Assembly: GCA_026003015.1 (NCBI GenBank)
Contig: BPGL01000002.1
Location: forward strand, 186,001 to 250,000
Direction: 5' to 3'
DNA length: 64,000 nt
Source of the DNA: Actinomycetota bacterium
GTDB lineage: Bacteria > Actinomycetota > UBA4738 > HRBIN12
The notes below the pieces were generated by a model. The model made no database searches. It was not told the origin of the DNA and saw nothing but the letters and a program-made list of their open reading frames with translations. Of the stretch, positions 52,919 to 61,682 are shown piece after piece. Position 1 is the stretch's first letter. Every line of letters starts with the position of its first letter. The position numbers and the translations under genes are program-made.

Positions 52919-53917
52919 ATGCCGGCGATCAGCGTCGACGACCCGACCGTCCTGCCGCGGATCCCCCCGGTGGCCGAGGGTCGCCAGCGGCGCGTGCGTT
53001 CGATCTCGACGGCGCCGGGCGCGCTCGAGGGGGAGGGGTTCCCGGTCCGCCGCGCTTTCGCCGGGGTCGAGCTGAGCGAGCTGGACCCGTTCATCCACCT
53101 CGATCAGATGGGGGAGGTGGAGTACGCGCCGGGAGAGCCGAAGGGCACGCCCTGGCACCCCCACCGGGGGTTCGAGACCGTCACCTACATGATCGACGGA
53201 ACCTTCGAGCACCAGGACTCCAACGGTGGGGGCGGCGTGATCACGAACGGCGATACGCAGTGGATGACCGCCGGCGCCGGGATCCTGCATATCGAGCGAC
53301 CCCCGGAGCGCCTGGTCGCGAGCGGTGGCCTGTTCCACGGAACGCAGCTGTGGGTGAACCTGCCGCGGTCGCTCAAGTGGGCACCGCCCCGGTACCAGGA
53401 CCTGCGGGCCGGTGAGGTGCGGCTGCTCGCCTCGGCCGACGCCGGTGCGCTCGTGCGGCTCATCGCGGGCGAGCTTGCCGGCCACCGAGGACCGGGCGTC
53501 ACGTACACCCCGATCACGTACGCGCACGCGACCATCTCGCCCGGGGCCCGCCTTGACGTGCCCTGGAGCCCCTCGTACAACGCGCTCGCCTACGTCCTGG
53601 CCGGGCGAGGCACGGTGGGGCTGGAACGTCTGCCGATCGGAACCGGTCAGCTCGTGGTGTTCGGGCCCGGCGGCGGCCTGCGCCTCGAGGCTGCGCCGCG
53701 CCAGGAAGGCCGCTCGCCCGCGCTCGAGGTGCTCCTGCTCGGCGGTGAGCCGATCCGCGAGCCGGTCGCCTGGTACGGGCCGTTCGTGATGAACACCCGC
53801 GAGGAGCTCCTCCAGGCGTTCGAGGACTACAAGGCCGGCCGGCTCGGAACGGTCCCGGCCGCCCACCACACGCCCGACGAGATCGTCGAGTCCAACGGCC
53901 GGGCCGAGGGAAGCTGA
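52919..53917 (+). CDS. Pirin family protein
   Basis: A 332-residue two-cupin protein. The N-terminal cupin metal set reads HPHRGFETVTY (two His), WMTAGAGILHIE (third His and Glu). AGGAGG lies six bases before ATG 52919, deciding the start. Some pirins are quercetinase-like dioxygenases, others bind regulators. It is divergent from the oxidoreductase; no operon partner. Confidence 0.93.
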   Translation: MPAISVDDPTVLPRIPPVAEGRQRRVRSISTAPGALEGEGFPVRRAFAGVELSELDPFIHLDQMGEVEYAPGEPKGTPWHPHRGFETVTYMIDGTFEHQDSNGGGGVITNGDTQWMTAGAGILHIERPPERLVASGGLFHGTQLWVNLPRSLKWAPPRYQDLRAGEVRLLASADAGALVRLIAGELAGHRGPGVTYTPITYAHATISPGARLDVPWSPSYNALAYVLAGRGTVGLERLPIGTGQLVVFGPGGGLRLEAAPRQEGRSPALEVLLLGGEPIREPVAWYGPFVMNTREELLQAFEDYKAGRLGTVPAAHHTPDEIVESNGRAEGS

Positions 53918-53966
53918 CCACCGGCCCGGTACACTCCCTCGGTCGTGAGCTCGAGGTGAGGTCCGT

Positions 53967-55559
53967 ATGGGACGAGTCATCCTGATCGCGTGGGACGGCG
54001 CCGACTGGCGCATCTTGGACCCGTTGCTGGAGCAGGGCGCTTTGCCGAACCTGCAGGCCCTGATCGATCGTGGGCAACGGGAGGTGCTCCGCTCGACCGT
54101 CCCGACCCACTCGTGGTCGGCCTGGCCGTCGTTCCTGACCGGGGTCGACCCCGTCGACCACGGGGTCTTCGACATCCTCGAGACCGTGCCGGGGACCCAC
54201 AAGCAGTACCCCGTCACGTACAAGTCGATCAAGGCCCGACCCTTCCTGGACGACCTCACCGCCGCCGGGAAGAAGCAGTTGCTGCTCGACGTCCCGCTGA
54301 CCTTCCCGCCGCCCCCGATCGCCGGGCACCTGATCGCCGGCGGCGTGCTGCCGAAGGGGCGGACGTTCACGACCCCGTCCGACCTTCCCGACACGCTGGC
54401 CAAGGCGGGTCTGGAGTGGCCGATCAACGGCATGAGCTGGACGACCTACCGCAACCGACCCGACGCTTACCTCGACGAGGCGTTCGAGATCACCGGCAAG
54501 CGGATCAAGGTCGCCGAGTGGCTGATGGACAACGTCGAGTGGGACCTGATGGCCTCGGTCTGGGTGTCGATCGACCGCACCCAGCACTGCCTGTCGAGCC
54601 ACATCGCGCCGGATCACCCCGGCTACGCGGAGAACCGCGCCACGCGGATCGGGGCGAAGGTCGCCGACATCTTCCGGCAGACCGACGAGGCGATCGGCGC
54701 GTTCGTGTCTCGCGCCCGCGACGACGACCTGATCCTGTTCATCAGCGACCACGGGTTCCAGTCGTGCACCCGGACGCTCCACATGGACCACCTGTTGAAG
54801 GAGCTCGGGTTCCTCGAGTTCTCGGCATCCAACGTCGTGTTCGGGCCGATGCAGTGGGGACCCGTCCGCCAGGTCGCCCGCAAGGTCTACGACCTGCTCG
54901 GCCTGCACGGGAAGGTGTCGCTCCCGCAGGCGGTGAACTGGTCGAAGACGAAGGCGTACACGACGATCCGCTCGACGGGGGAGGGCGTCTCGATCAACCT
55001 CGCCGGCCGCGAGGTCGGGGGCATCGTCGACCCCGGTGACTACGAGCGCGTCCGCGCTGAGGTGATGGACCGCCTCGCGTCGTTCGTCGACCCGGCGACC
55101 GGACGACGGCCGATCAAGGAGGTCCGAGCCCGTGAGGAGGTCTTCAAGGGGCGGTATGCGGAGCAGGCCCCGGACATCCTGCTCGTGCCCGCCGAGGGGT
55201 ACTCCCTGACGCACGCGAAGCGGGCGATCGAGGACGCCGACTGGGTGAGCGGGGATCACCGGATCGAGGGCACGATCGTGGCCGTGGGCCCCAACGTCCG
55301 CCCCTTCGAGCAGCAGCCCGCCCTCATCGACCTGGCGCCGACGATCGTCGCAGCGCTCGGGGTTCCGTCGGCCGTCACACCGAGCGGCCGGGTCCTGCAC
55401 GAGATCGTGGGGTACGACCGAGACTTCGTCGCGCGCGCCGCCCGGGAGGCCTCCAGCGCCGGCGTCGGGATCCCGGGGATGGGCAACGAGGGCGCCGTCT
55501 CCGACACCGAGGCCGACGAGATGGAGGAGCACCTGCGGGGCCTCGGCTACATCGAGTAG
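53967..55559 (+). CDS. Alkaline phosphatase superfamily phosphodiesterase
   Basis: A 530-residue protein of the type I phosphodiesterase/nucleotide pyrophosphatase group. Metal-site motifs are AWDGADW at the N-terminus, the nucleophile segment STVPTHSWSAWPSFLTG, DRTQHCLSSH, and FISDHGFQS (Asp, His). A short leader with TACACT at 53930 precedes it. It lacks an obvious signal peptide. It may hydrolyse a nucleotide, phosphate ester or lipid head group. Confidence 0.85.
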   Translation: MGRVILIAWDGADWRILDPLLEQGALPNLQALIDRGQREVLRSTVPTHSWSAWPSFLTGVDPVDHGVFDILETVPGTHKQYPVTYKSIKARPFLDDLTAAGKKQLLLDVPLTFPPPPIAGHLIAGGVLPKGRTFTTPSDLPDTLAKAGLEWPINGMSWTTYRNRPDAYLDEAFEITGKRIKVAEWLMDNVEWDLMASVWVSIDRTQHCLSSHIAPDHPGYAENRATRIGAKVADIFRQTDEAIGAFVSRARDDDLILFISDHGFQSCTRTLHMDHLLKELGFLEFSASNVVFGPMQWGPVRQVARKVYDLLGLHGKVSLPQAVNWSKTKAYTTIRSTGEGVSINLAGREVGGIVDPGDYERVRAEVMDRLASFVDPATGRRPIKEVRAREEVFKGRYAEQAPDILLVPAEGYSLTHAKRAIEDADWVSGDHRIEGTIVAVGPNVRPFEQQPALIDLAPTIVAALGVPSAVTPSGRVLHEIVGYDRDFVARAAREASSAGVGIPGMGNEGAVSDTEADEMEEHLRGLGYIE

Positions 55560-55617
55560 GGTTCCCAGCTGCGTCAGCGGGCGCCGCTTTCCGAGGGTCC
55601 CTGCGAGACTATGCCCC

Positions 55618-56571
55618 GTGGGCGACTCCGCGATCGTGGTCCGCGGCCTTCGGAAGCGTTTCGGTGACCTGACCGCTCTGGACGGCATCGGCTTCGAGGT
55701 CTCGTCCGGGACGGTGTTCGGACTGCTCGGGCCGAACGGCGCCGGGAAGACGACGGTGGTGCGGATCCTCGCGACCGTGCTTCGGCCCGACGAGGGGCAT
55801 GCCGAGGTCCTGGGGCGCGACGTCGTCCGCGACGCCGACGCCGTGCGGCGGCGGATCGGCATGGCCGGGCAGTACGCCGCGATCGACCCCAACCTCACGG
55901 GGCGGGAGAACCTGGAGCTGATCGGCACGCTCACGCAGCTCCCGAGGTCGGCGGTGCGGACCCGGGCTCGTGAGCTGCTCGAGCGCTTCGAGCTCACCGA
56001 GGCCGCCGACCGCCCGACGCGGACCTACTCGGGAGGGATGCGACGCCGACTCGACATCGCGGCCTCGCTCGTCGGCACGCCGCCGGTCCTGTTCCTCGAC
56101 GAACCGACGACGGGGCTCGACCTGCCGAGCCGAAACGCGCTGTGGCAGATGATCCGCGAGCTCGTCGCGGGGGGGACGACGGTGCTCCTCACGACCCAGT
56201 ACCTGGAGGAGGCCGATGTGCTCGCCGACCGCATCGCGGTCGTCGACCACGGACGCGTGGTCGCGAACGACACCCCGGCGAACCTGAAGGCGTCCCTCGG
56301 GTCGACCGTGATCGAGCTGGGGTTCGCCGACGGCGTCGCCGATCGGGCCGTCGCGCTGATCGGCGCCCGGGCCGAGCGTGACGGATCGGTCGTGCGGATC
56401 ACCACCGATCGCAGCACGGCCGTCCTGATCGAGACCCTGCGGACCCTCGACGCGGCCGGGATCGCCCCCGAGCGCCTGACCGTGCGCGAGCCGAGCATCG
56501 ACGACGTGTTCCTGGCGCTCACCGGCCATCGGGCTCAGGCCGACGCGGCGGCCTCCGGAGGGAGCTCGTGA
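55618..56571 (+). CDS. ABC exporter ATPase, DrrA/daunorubicin-resistance type
   Basis: A 317-residue ATPase. Walker A is GPNGAGKTT, the signature YSGGMRRR, Walker B LFLDEPTTGLD. The C-terminal half matches DrrA (TQYLEEADVLADRIAVVDHGRV, then the drug-exporter domain). GACTAT at 55607-55612 gives a -10 box so near the GTG that the transcript may be leaderless. The stop overlaps the permease start. Confidence 0.94.
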   Translation: MGDSAIVVRGLRKRFGDLTALDGIGFEVSSGTVFGLLGPNGAGKTTVVRILATVLRPDEGHAEVLGRDVVRDADAVRRRIGMAGQYAAIDPNLTGRENLELIGTLTQLPRSAVRTRARELLERFELTEAADRPTRTYSGGMRRRLDIAASLVGTPPVLFLDEPTTGLDLPSRNALWQMIRELVAGGTTVLLTTQYLEEADVLADRIAVVDHGRVVANDTPANLKASLGSTVIELGFADGVADRAVALIGARAERDGSVVRITTDRSTAVLIETLRTLDAAGIAPERLTVREPSIDDVFLALTGHRAQADAAASGGSS

Positions 56572-57374
56572 GCGCGTCGGTCCCGAGCACCGAGGCACGT
56601 GACGCCCGGATCCCGCTGGGCGCGCTCCGCGACACCCTCGCGCTCGTCAGGCGGAACCTCTACGCGTACCTGCGCGTCCCCCAGCTGCTCGTGTTCTCGA
56701 CGATCCAGCCGGTGATCTTCGTGCTGATGTTCCGCTACGTGTTCGGAGGAGCGATCCGGCTCGAGGGGCCGGTCGACTACGTCGACTTCCTCATGCCCGG
56801 CATCTTCGTCCAGACCGTGACCTTCGGATCGACGGCGGCGGCGGTCGGACTCGCGACGGACCTCAAGTCGGGTCTGATGGAGCGGTTCCACGCCCTGCCG
56901 ATGTCCCGAGCCGCCGTCCTGGCCGGCCGCACGGGCGCCGACCTCGTGCGCAACCTCTTCGTCGTCGCGCTGATGATGGTCGTGGGCTACCTCGTCGGCT
57001 GGCGGGTCCACACCGACGCGCTCGGGCTGATCGGGGCCGCCGGGCTCGTGCTCGCGTTCGGCTACGCGCTGTCGTGGGTGTTCGCGACGCTCGGGCTGGC
57101 GGTCGGGGATCCCGAGGCGGCCCAGGCCGCCGCGTTCCCCGTGCTCGCTCCCCTCGTGTTCGCCTCGGCGGCCTTCGTGCCGCTGGAAACGATGCCGGGC
57201 TGGCTGCAGGCGTTCGCGCGCAACCAACCCGTCTCCCTCACCGCGGAGGCGGCGCGCGCCCTCACCGTCGGGGGCGAGGCCGCGAGCCTCGTGCTGCGCG
57301 CACTCGCCTGGGACGCCGGGATCCTGCTCGTGTTCGGAGCGATCGCGGTCCGGCTGTACCGCCGGACCACCTGA
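56568..57374 (+). CDS. ABC-2 type exporter permease, DrrB-like
   Basis: A 268-residue membrane protein with six helices. RRNLYAYLRVPQLLVFSTIQPVIFVLMF and FLMPGIFVQTVTFGS are family features, with EAAQAAAFPVLAPLVFASAAFVPLETMPGW near the C-terminus. The substrate is unknown: a lipid, drug or polysaccharide. A hairpin follows immediately. Confidence 0.93.
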   Translation: MSASVPSTEARDARIPLGALRDTLALVRRNLYAYLRVPQLLVFSTIQPVIFVLMFRYVFGGAIRLEGPVDYVDFLMPGIFVQTVTFGSTAAAVGLATDLKSGLMERFHALPMSRAAVLAGRTGADLVRNLFVVALMMVVGYLVGWRVHTDALGLIGAAGLVLAFGYALSWVFATLGLAVGDPEAAQAAAFPVLAPLVFASAAFVPLETMPGWLQAFARNQPVSLTAEAARALTVGGEAASLVLRALAWDAGILLVFGAIAVRLYRRTT

Positions 57375-57389
57375 GCGCTCGGCGAGCGC
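57375..57389. terminator. Hairpin between convergent exporter and MgtC genes
   Basis: GCGCTC and GAGCGC pair around a 3-base loop. It fills nearly all of the 18-base gap between two converging stop codons, which is where a bidirectional terminator should be. There is no T-run. Confidence 0.4.
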
Positions 57390-57392
57390 GCG

Positions 57393-58058
57393 TCACTCCG
57401 ACTCGTCGCCCACGCGCACCTCGACAACCCCATCGAGGTGCTCGAGCGCCGCGGCGAGCTCCTGGCGGTCGCCCCGGCCCTCGGCGTCCAAAACGACCCG
57501 AACGACGTCGGTCCCCTCGGCCCGCCCGACCGCGACGTTCGTGACGGCGAACCCCTGCCCGGTCGTGGTTGCGAGGACCTCGCGCAACACCCCCCGGTGG
57601 TCCCGGTAGGCGACCTCGACGCTCGCGACCTCATGTTGCGAGAGCCAGCGCACGAGCGGCGTGTAGACGAACGCGACGACGAGGTGGATCGCGGTCGCGG
57701 TGGCCGCGAGGACCGGCGCGCCGGCCCCCGACGCGAGCCCCACCGCCGCGACGAGCCAGATCGTCGCCGCGGTCGTGAGGCCGCGCACGCCGCTGCGCGC
57801 GTCGCGTCGCCAGAAGATCACCCCCGCCCCGATGAAGCCGATCCCGGTCACGACCTGGGCGGCGATCCGCGAGGGATCGGCCGGGACGCCTGCGTCGGCG
57901 AAGCCGTAGCGACCGGCCAGGGTGAACAGGGCCGCCCCGACCCCCACGAGCGTGTGGGTGCGCAGGCCGGCCGCCTTCTGCCGGAGCTGTCGCTCCAGGC
58001 CGATCACCGAGGACAGCGCGAAGGCGAGCAGGAGCGCGTCCAGGCCCGACGTGTCCAT
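57393..58058 (-). CDS. MgtC/SapB family membrane protein
   Basis: A 221-residue protein. The N-terminal two-thirds have four or five helices with MgtC signatures: SSVIGLERQLRQKAAGLRTHTLVGVGAALF, VVTGIGFIGAGVIF and VRGLTTAATIWLVAAVG. The C-terminal 80 residues form an ACT-like soluble domain. MgtC proteins bind or regulate transport ATPases in low magnesium or low pH. TAGCAT on the minus strand lies close enough for a leaderless start. Confidence 0.92.
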   Translation of the reverse strand: MDTSGLDALLLAFALSSVIGLERQLRQKAAGLRTHTLVGVGAALFTLAGRYGFADAGVPADPSRIAAQVVTGIGFIGAGVIFWRRDARSGVRGLTTAATIWLVAAVGLASGAGAPVLAATATAIHLVVAFVYTPLVRWLSQHEVASVEVAYRDHRGVLREVLATTTGQGFAVTNVAVGRAEGTDVVRVVLDAEGRGDRQELAAALEHLDGVVEVRVGDESE

Positions 58059-58090
58059 CCGACCCGATGCTACGGTGGCCGAGGAGCGAC

Positions 58091-59029
58091 GTGGGGAGGG
58101 CAGACGCGATCCAAGGGCCCTGCGAGGGCGCCGAGCCCGGTGCTCCGTGGCGGCGCCCCGGCCTTCGCGCGGCGCTCGCCGGGCTTCCGCGGTCGGTGCC
58201 GCCGGGCCGTCCGCACGACCCGGGGCGGTTCGCTCCGGGCTCGGTGGCGCGACGGGTGAACGCCGAGACGCGGCTCCTCCTGGCCGGGCCGCGCGCCCTG
58301 CTGCTGCAGCTCGCCCATCCCCTCGTGGCGGCCGCGGTCGCCGACCACAGCGACGTGCTCCGCGATCCGTTCGGACGGCTGTGGCGGACGCTCGACCTGA
58401 CGCTCACGGTGGGGTTCGCCGACGCGCCCCGGGCGGCCCAGGCCGCCGTCCGCGTCGCCCGCACGCACGCGACCGTCAGCGGGTCGCGCGGCACGACCCC
58501 CTACCGCGCGACGGATCCGGAGCTCCTGACGTGGGTGCACATCACCCTCGTCGACAGCGCCCTGGTCGGCTACGAGCGCTTCGTCGGCAGGATCGGGCCG
58601 CGGGCGCGGGACGCCTACGTCCGCGAGATGAACGCGCAGGCGGCGGCGTTCGGCGTGCCCCCCGACCGGCTGTGGGACGACCACGCGTCCTTCCGTCTCG
58701 AGCGCGATCGGGTCTGCTCGCGGCTGCGGGTGACCGGCGAGGCACGGGCGCTCGCGGGAGCGGTGCTGCGCCCGCCGGGCTCGCTGGCGATCGCGCCCGT
58801 CTCGGGGCTCCTGGCGTTCGTGACCGCCGGGCTCCTGCCGCCCTCGATCCGCGACGCTTACGGCCTGGGGTGGTCGCCGCGACGGGCGCGGGCGCTCGAC
58901 GCGTTGGCCGCTGCGATCCGCGCGGTGGGCCCGGTGGTGCCCGACCCCTGGCGCCGCTGGCCCCACGCGCGGGAGGCCGACGCCCGGTGGCGTGGGGGCG
59001 GGTCGCACGAGCGCCGACCCCCGTCGTAG
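58091..59029 (+). CDS. DUF2236 / MpaB-type oxygenase family protein
   Basis: A 312-residue protein of the MpaB/latex-clearing family (DUF2236). Features are RRVNAETRLLLAGPRALLLQLAHPLVAAAVADHS with the heme-ligand candidate His, TWVHITLVDSALVGYERF with further His, and LWDDHASF. GTG 58091 is preferred because GAGGAG lies four bases before it; ATG 58067 in frame has no ribosome site. Family members use heme b for hydrocarbon oxidation. Function here is unknown. Confidence 0.85.
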   Translation: MGRADAIQGPCEGAEPGAPWRRPGLRAALAGLPRSVPPGRPHDPGRFAPGSVARRVNAETRLLLAGPRALLLQLAHPLVAAAVADHSDVLRDPFGRLWRTLDLTLTVGFADAPRAAQAAVRVARTHATVSGSRGTTPYRATDPELLTWVHITLVDSALVGYERFVGRIGPRARDAYVREMNAQAAAFGVPPDRLWDDHASFRLERDRVCSRLRVTGEARALAGAVLRPPGSLAIAPVSGLLAFVTAGLLPPSIRDAYGLGWSPRRARALDALAAAIRAVGPVVPDPWRRWPHAREADARWRGGGSHERRPPS

Positions 59030-59289
59030 CCGGAGGGGGCGCCGCGATCCGGCCCTCGACACGACGAAGGCCCCGATCGGAGAGTTCCGAACGAACGAAC
59101 CTTGCGGCCCGTCCGGGACCCCGGGGTATCGGCTAGCGTCCCTTGCCTTCCCCCGTCCCCGGTTCCCTCCGATCAGGGCACACGCACCGTACGCCCCTCG
59201 GTTCCCCGTCGTCAACGGGGTCGCCGCGTTCTTGTCACACTTCTTCGTCGTCCTCGTCGTCGACGCCTGGACGCCGCCGCAGGAGCCCG
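59030..59289. other. 260-base intergenic region, no gene; minus-strand promoter-like and paired sequences
   Basis: It separates two convergent genes. On the minus strand TTGACG (59215-59210), 18 bases and TACGGT (59191-59186) look like a promoter, but no gene follows it. A short hairpin CCCCGT/ACGGGG is at 59204-59220. GATCGGAG and CTCCGATC, about 85 bases apart, could pair, suggesting a structured RNA. No open frame here is convincing. Confidence 0.3.
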
Positions 59290-59841
59290 TCAGCCGCCGT
59301 CGCCGTAGCGCCCGCCGTAGCCGCCCGCCGCCTGGGTCGCCTCGCGGACCGGCGCTCCGTCGGCGCCGACGACGAACCACACGCCCCCGATCCCCTGACC
59401 GTTGGCCTGCCCCGGCTGCTCGTCGCCGGCGTAGCGGTACAGCGGATGGCCCGCGTAGGTCACCTGGAGCGTGCCGTCGGCGCGGGTCGTCGTCGCCAGC
59501 AGCGCGGGGTCGACGCCGGGACCGGCCACGGGTCCGTCGTCGACCGTGAGCGGAGGCCAGGTCGTCGCGCAGTCGCCCTCGCACGTGCTCTGCGTCCCGG
59601 TGTCGGCGAGGAACCGGTACAGCGTGCGCCCGTCCTCGTCGACGAGGACCTCGCCGAAGGGGTCGACCGTCGCGACCCGCAGGGTTGCCGGCGCCGTGGG
59701 CGAGGCCGTGGGCGAGGCGGTCGTCGTCGGGGAGGGGGTCGCGGGAGCGACCGAGAGCGTGGCCTCGCCGCTCGTCCCGCCGCAGGCGGCGAGGCCCAGG
59801 GCGCAGGCCAAGATGGCGGTCCAGACGTGGCGCGTGGGCAT
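59290..59841 (-). CDS. Small secreted lipoprotein with COG4315-type repeats
   Basis: A 183-residue protein. The signal peptide ends in a lipobox (LGLAACGG), a Thr/Pro/Ser-rich linker of about 40 residues follows, and the rest has two repeats of the Lipoprotein_15 type: DEDGRTLYRFLADT and YAGHPLYRYAGDE. A GGAGG ribosome site lies four bases before ATG 59841, which decides that start. The repeats are found in uncharacterised proteins linked with electron transfer or binding. It ends the amrS operon. Confidence 0.85.
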   Translation of the reverse strand: MPTRHVWTAILACALGLAACGGTSGEATLSVAPATPSPTTTASPTASPTAPATLRVATVDPFGEVLVDEDGRTLYRFLADTGTQSTCEGDCATTWPPLTVDDGPVAGPGVDPALLATTTRADGTLQVTYAGHPLYRYAGDEQPGQANGQGIGGVWFVVGADGAPVREATQAAGGYGGRYGDGG

Positions 59842-59890
59842 CGAACCTCCTGGCTCGCGCCGGGGGATACGGGGCGCAGGCGCTCCGGGT

Positions 59891-60874
59891 TCATCCGACC
59901 TGGAGGACAAGCGCGCCCTCGACGCTGCCCGCGGCCAGCTCGCGGAGCGCCTCCTCGGCGTGCTCGAGCGGCACGGCGCGGACGCGGGCGCGCACCGGCA
60001 CGCGCGGCGCGAGCGCGAGGAACGCCTGGGCGTCGGCCCAGGTGAGGTTGGCCACGCTGCGCAGGACCCGCTCCTGCCACAAGAGCTCGTAGGGGAACGA
60101 GGGGATGTCGCTCATGTGGATCTCCGCGCACACGACCGTGCCGCCCGGGGCCACGGCCGCCAACGCCCTCGGCACGAGCTCCCCGGCCGGGGCGAACAGG
60201 ATCGCGGCGTCGAGCTCTACGGGTGGACGTTCGTCGGAGCCGCCGACCCAGGCGCAGCCGAGCTCGCGGGCGAACGCCTGCGTCCGCCGGTCTGCGGGTC
60301 GGGTGAACGCGAAGACCTCGCGTCCCTGCCAGCGCGCGACCTGGGTGAGCAGGTGCGCGGCCTGACCGAACCCGTAGATCCCGAGGCGCTCGGACTCGCC
60401 GGCGAGCGTCAACGCGCGCCAGCCGATCACCCCGGCGCACAGCAGCGGGGCCAGCTCGATCGGATCACCCTCGGGCAGCGGCAGGCAGGCCGCGGCGTCG
60501 GCCACCGTCGCCTCCGCGTAGCCGCCGGGGAGCTGGTAGCCGGTGAACCGCGCGTCCGGACAGAGGTTCTCTCGACCCCGGAGGCACGCGCGGCAGCGGC
60601 CGCAGGCCCGGCCGAGCCAGGGGACGCCGACGCGGTCGCCCACGGCGAGGCCCTCGACGCCGGGCCCGAGCGCGTCGACCTCCCCGACGATCTGGTGGCC
60701 GAGCACGAGCGGGAGGGCGGGGTCGGGCAGGTCCCCGTCGCGAACGTGCAGGTCGGTCCGACACACCCCGCAGGCGCGCACCGCGATGCGCACCTGTCCG
60801 GGGCCCGGCTCCGGCAGCGGGAGCTCACGGGCCCGGAGCGGCTCGCCGATCGCCTCCAGGATCAGCGCGCGCAC
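59891..60874 (-). CDS. Zinc-dependent alcohol dehydrogenase
   Basis: A 327-residue medium-chain dehydrogenase. Catalytic zinc ligands are in ACGVCRTDLHV and VLGHQIVGEV; the structural zinc Cys set is CGRCRACLRGRENLC. The nucleotide loop reads GIYGFGQAAHLL. The GTG start at 60874 lies four bases after the amrB stop. A link with the radical enzyme upstream is only positional. Confidence 0.92.
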   Translation of the reverse strand: MRALILEAIGEPLRARELPLPEPGPGQVRIAVRACGVCRTDLHVRDGDLPDPALPLVLGHQIVGEVDALGPGVEGLAVGDRVGVPWLGRACGRCRACLRGRENLCPDARFTGYQLPGGYAEATVADAAACLPLPEGDPIELAPLLCAGVIGWRALTLAGESERLGIYGFGQAAHLLTQVARWQGREVFAFTRPADRRTQAFARELGCAWVGGSDERPPVELDAAILFAPAGELVPRALAAVAPGGTVVCAEIHMSDIPSFPYELLWQERVLRSVANLTWADAQAFLALAPRVPVRARVRAVPLEHAEEALRELAAGSVEGALVLQVG

Positions 60875-60878
60875 GGCC

Positions 60879-61682
60879 TCAGCCCTCCACCTGGTCCATC
60901 GCGAAGGCACCGTAGCCGACGACCCGCGACGCATCGCCCGTGGCGTCGGCCGAGGTGCGAAGCGCGAGCAGCTCGACCCGAAACCGCGCGCGGCGGGCGA
61001 GCTCGACGAGCCCCCGAAGCGCGTACAGGCCGCAGGCCGCGTCGTCGGCGATCCGATCGGGCGCGCGGTCGGTGACGGCCCTGGCGGTCGCGCGGTCGAC
61101 CCGGCGCGCGGTGGCGTCGTCGAGCCCGTGGGACAGGTCGGTGCTGACGACGAGGAGGTCGGCCGTGGCCCGCAGGATCGCCAGCAGCTCGGCCGTCGCC
61201 TGCGCGGGCGTCGGGCCGATCGCGACCGGCAGGACGGTGAGCTGTGGTCCGACGGAGCGCTGCAGGAAGGGGAGCTGCACCTCGAGGGCGTGCTCCGGCG
61301 CGTGCGGGCGATCGTCGGGCGCGCAGCCGGCCTCAAGCGCCGCCGCGCGCAGCTCCACGTCGATCGGAACCTCCCCCAGCGGGGTTGCCCACGCCTGCGC
61401 GGTCGGCACCGCGGCCCCGGCCAACGGCACGAAGTGCGCGGGACCGGCGAGGACGATCCGCTCGGGGCGCGGCTCGGCGCGGGCCACCGTGGCGTACGCG
61501 ACCCCCGCGACGCCTCCCGAGTACCGGTAGCCGGCGTGCGGTGCGACGAGCGCCGCCGGCGCAGGTCTCGAGGTCCTGCCGTGGGTCCGGGCGCCGTCGG
61601 CCAGCAGGCGATCGACGAGGCGCTCGAGCTCGCCGGGATCGGCAGGGTAGAACCGACCCGCGACGGCTGCGAGCCGGATCAT
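60879..61682 (-). CDS. amrB: AmrB, MEMO-like AmmeMemoRadiSam system protein
   Basis: A 267-residue MEMO-fold protein, related to extradiol dioxygenases. Family segments are AGRFYPADPGEL at the start, ALVAPHAGYRYSGGVAG, LAGPAHFVPLAGAAVP, and STDLSHGLDD; the His in each could hold iron. The start overlaps the amrS stop by 4 bp. The third usual partner, AMMECR1 (AmrA), is not in the window. Confidence 0.93.
   Translation of the reverse strand: MIRLAAVAGRFYPADPGELERLVDRLLADGARTHGRTSRPAPAALVAPHAGYRYSGGVAGVAYATVARAEPRPERIVLAGPAHFVPLAGAAVPTAQAWATPLGEVPIDVELRAAALEAGCAPDDRPHAPEHALEVQLPFLQRSVGPQLTVLPVAIGPTPAQATAELLAILRATADLLVVSTDLSHGLDDATARRVDRATARAVTDRAPDRIADDAACGLYALRGLVELARRARFRVELLALRTSADATGDASRVVGYGAFAMDQVEG

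Noticed and set aside
59041-59220. A c-di-AMP (ydaO) riboswitch on the minus strand
   Set aside because: Only short pieces resemble the consensus, the orphan promoter overlaps them, and no suitable gene follows.
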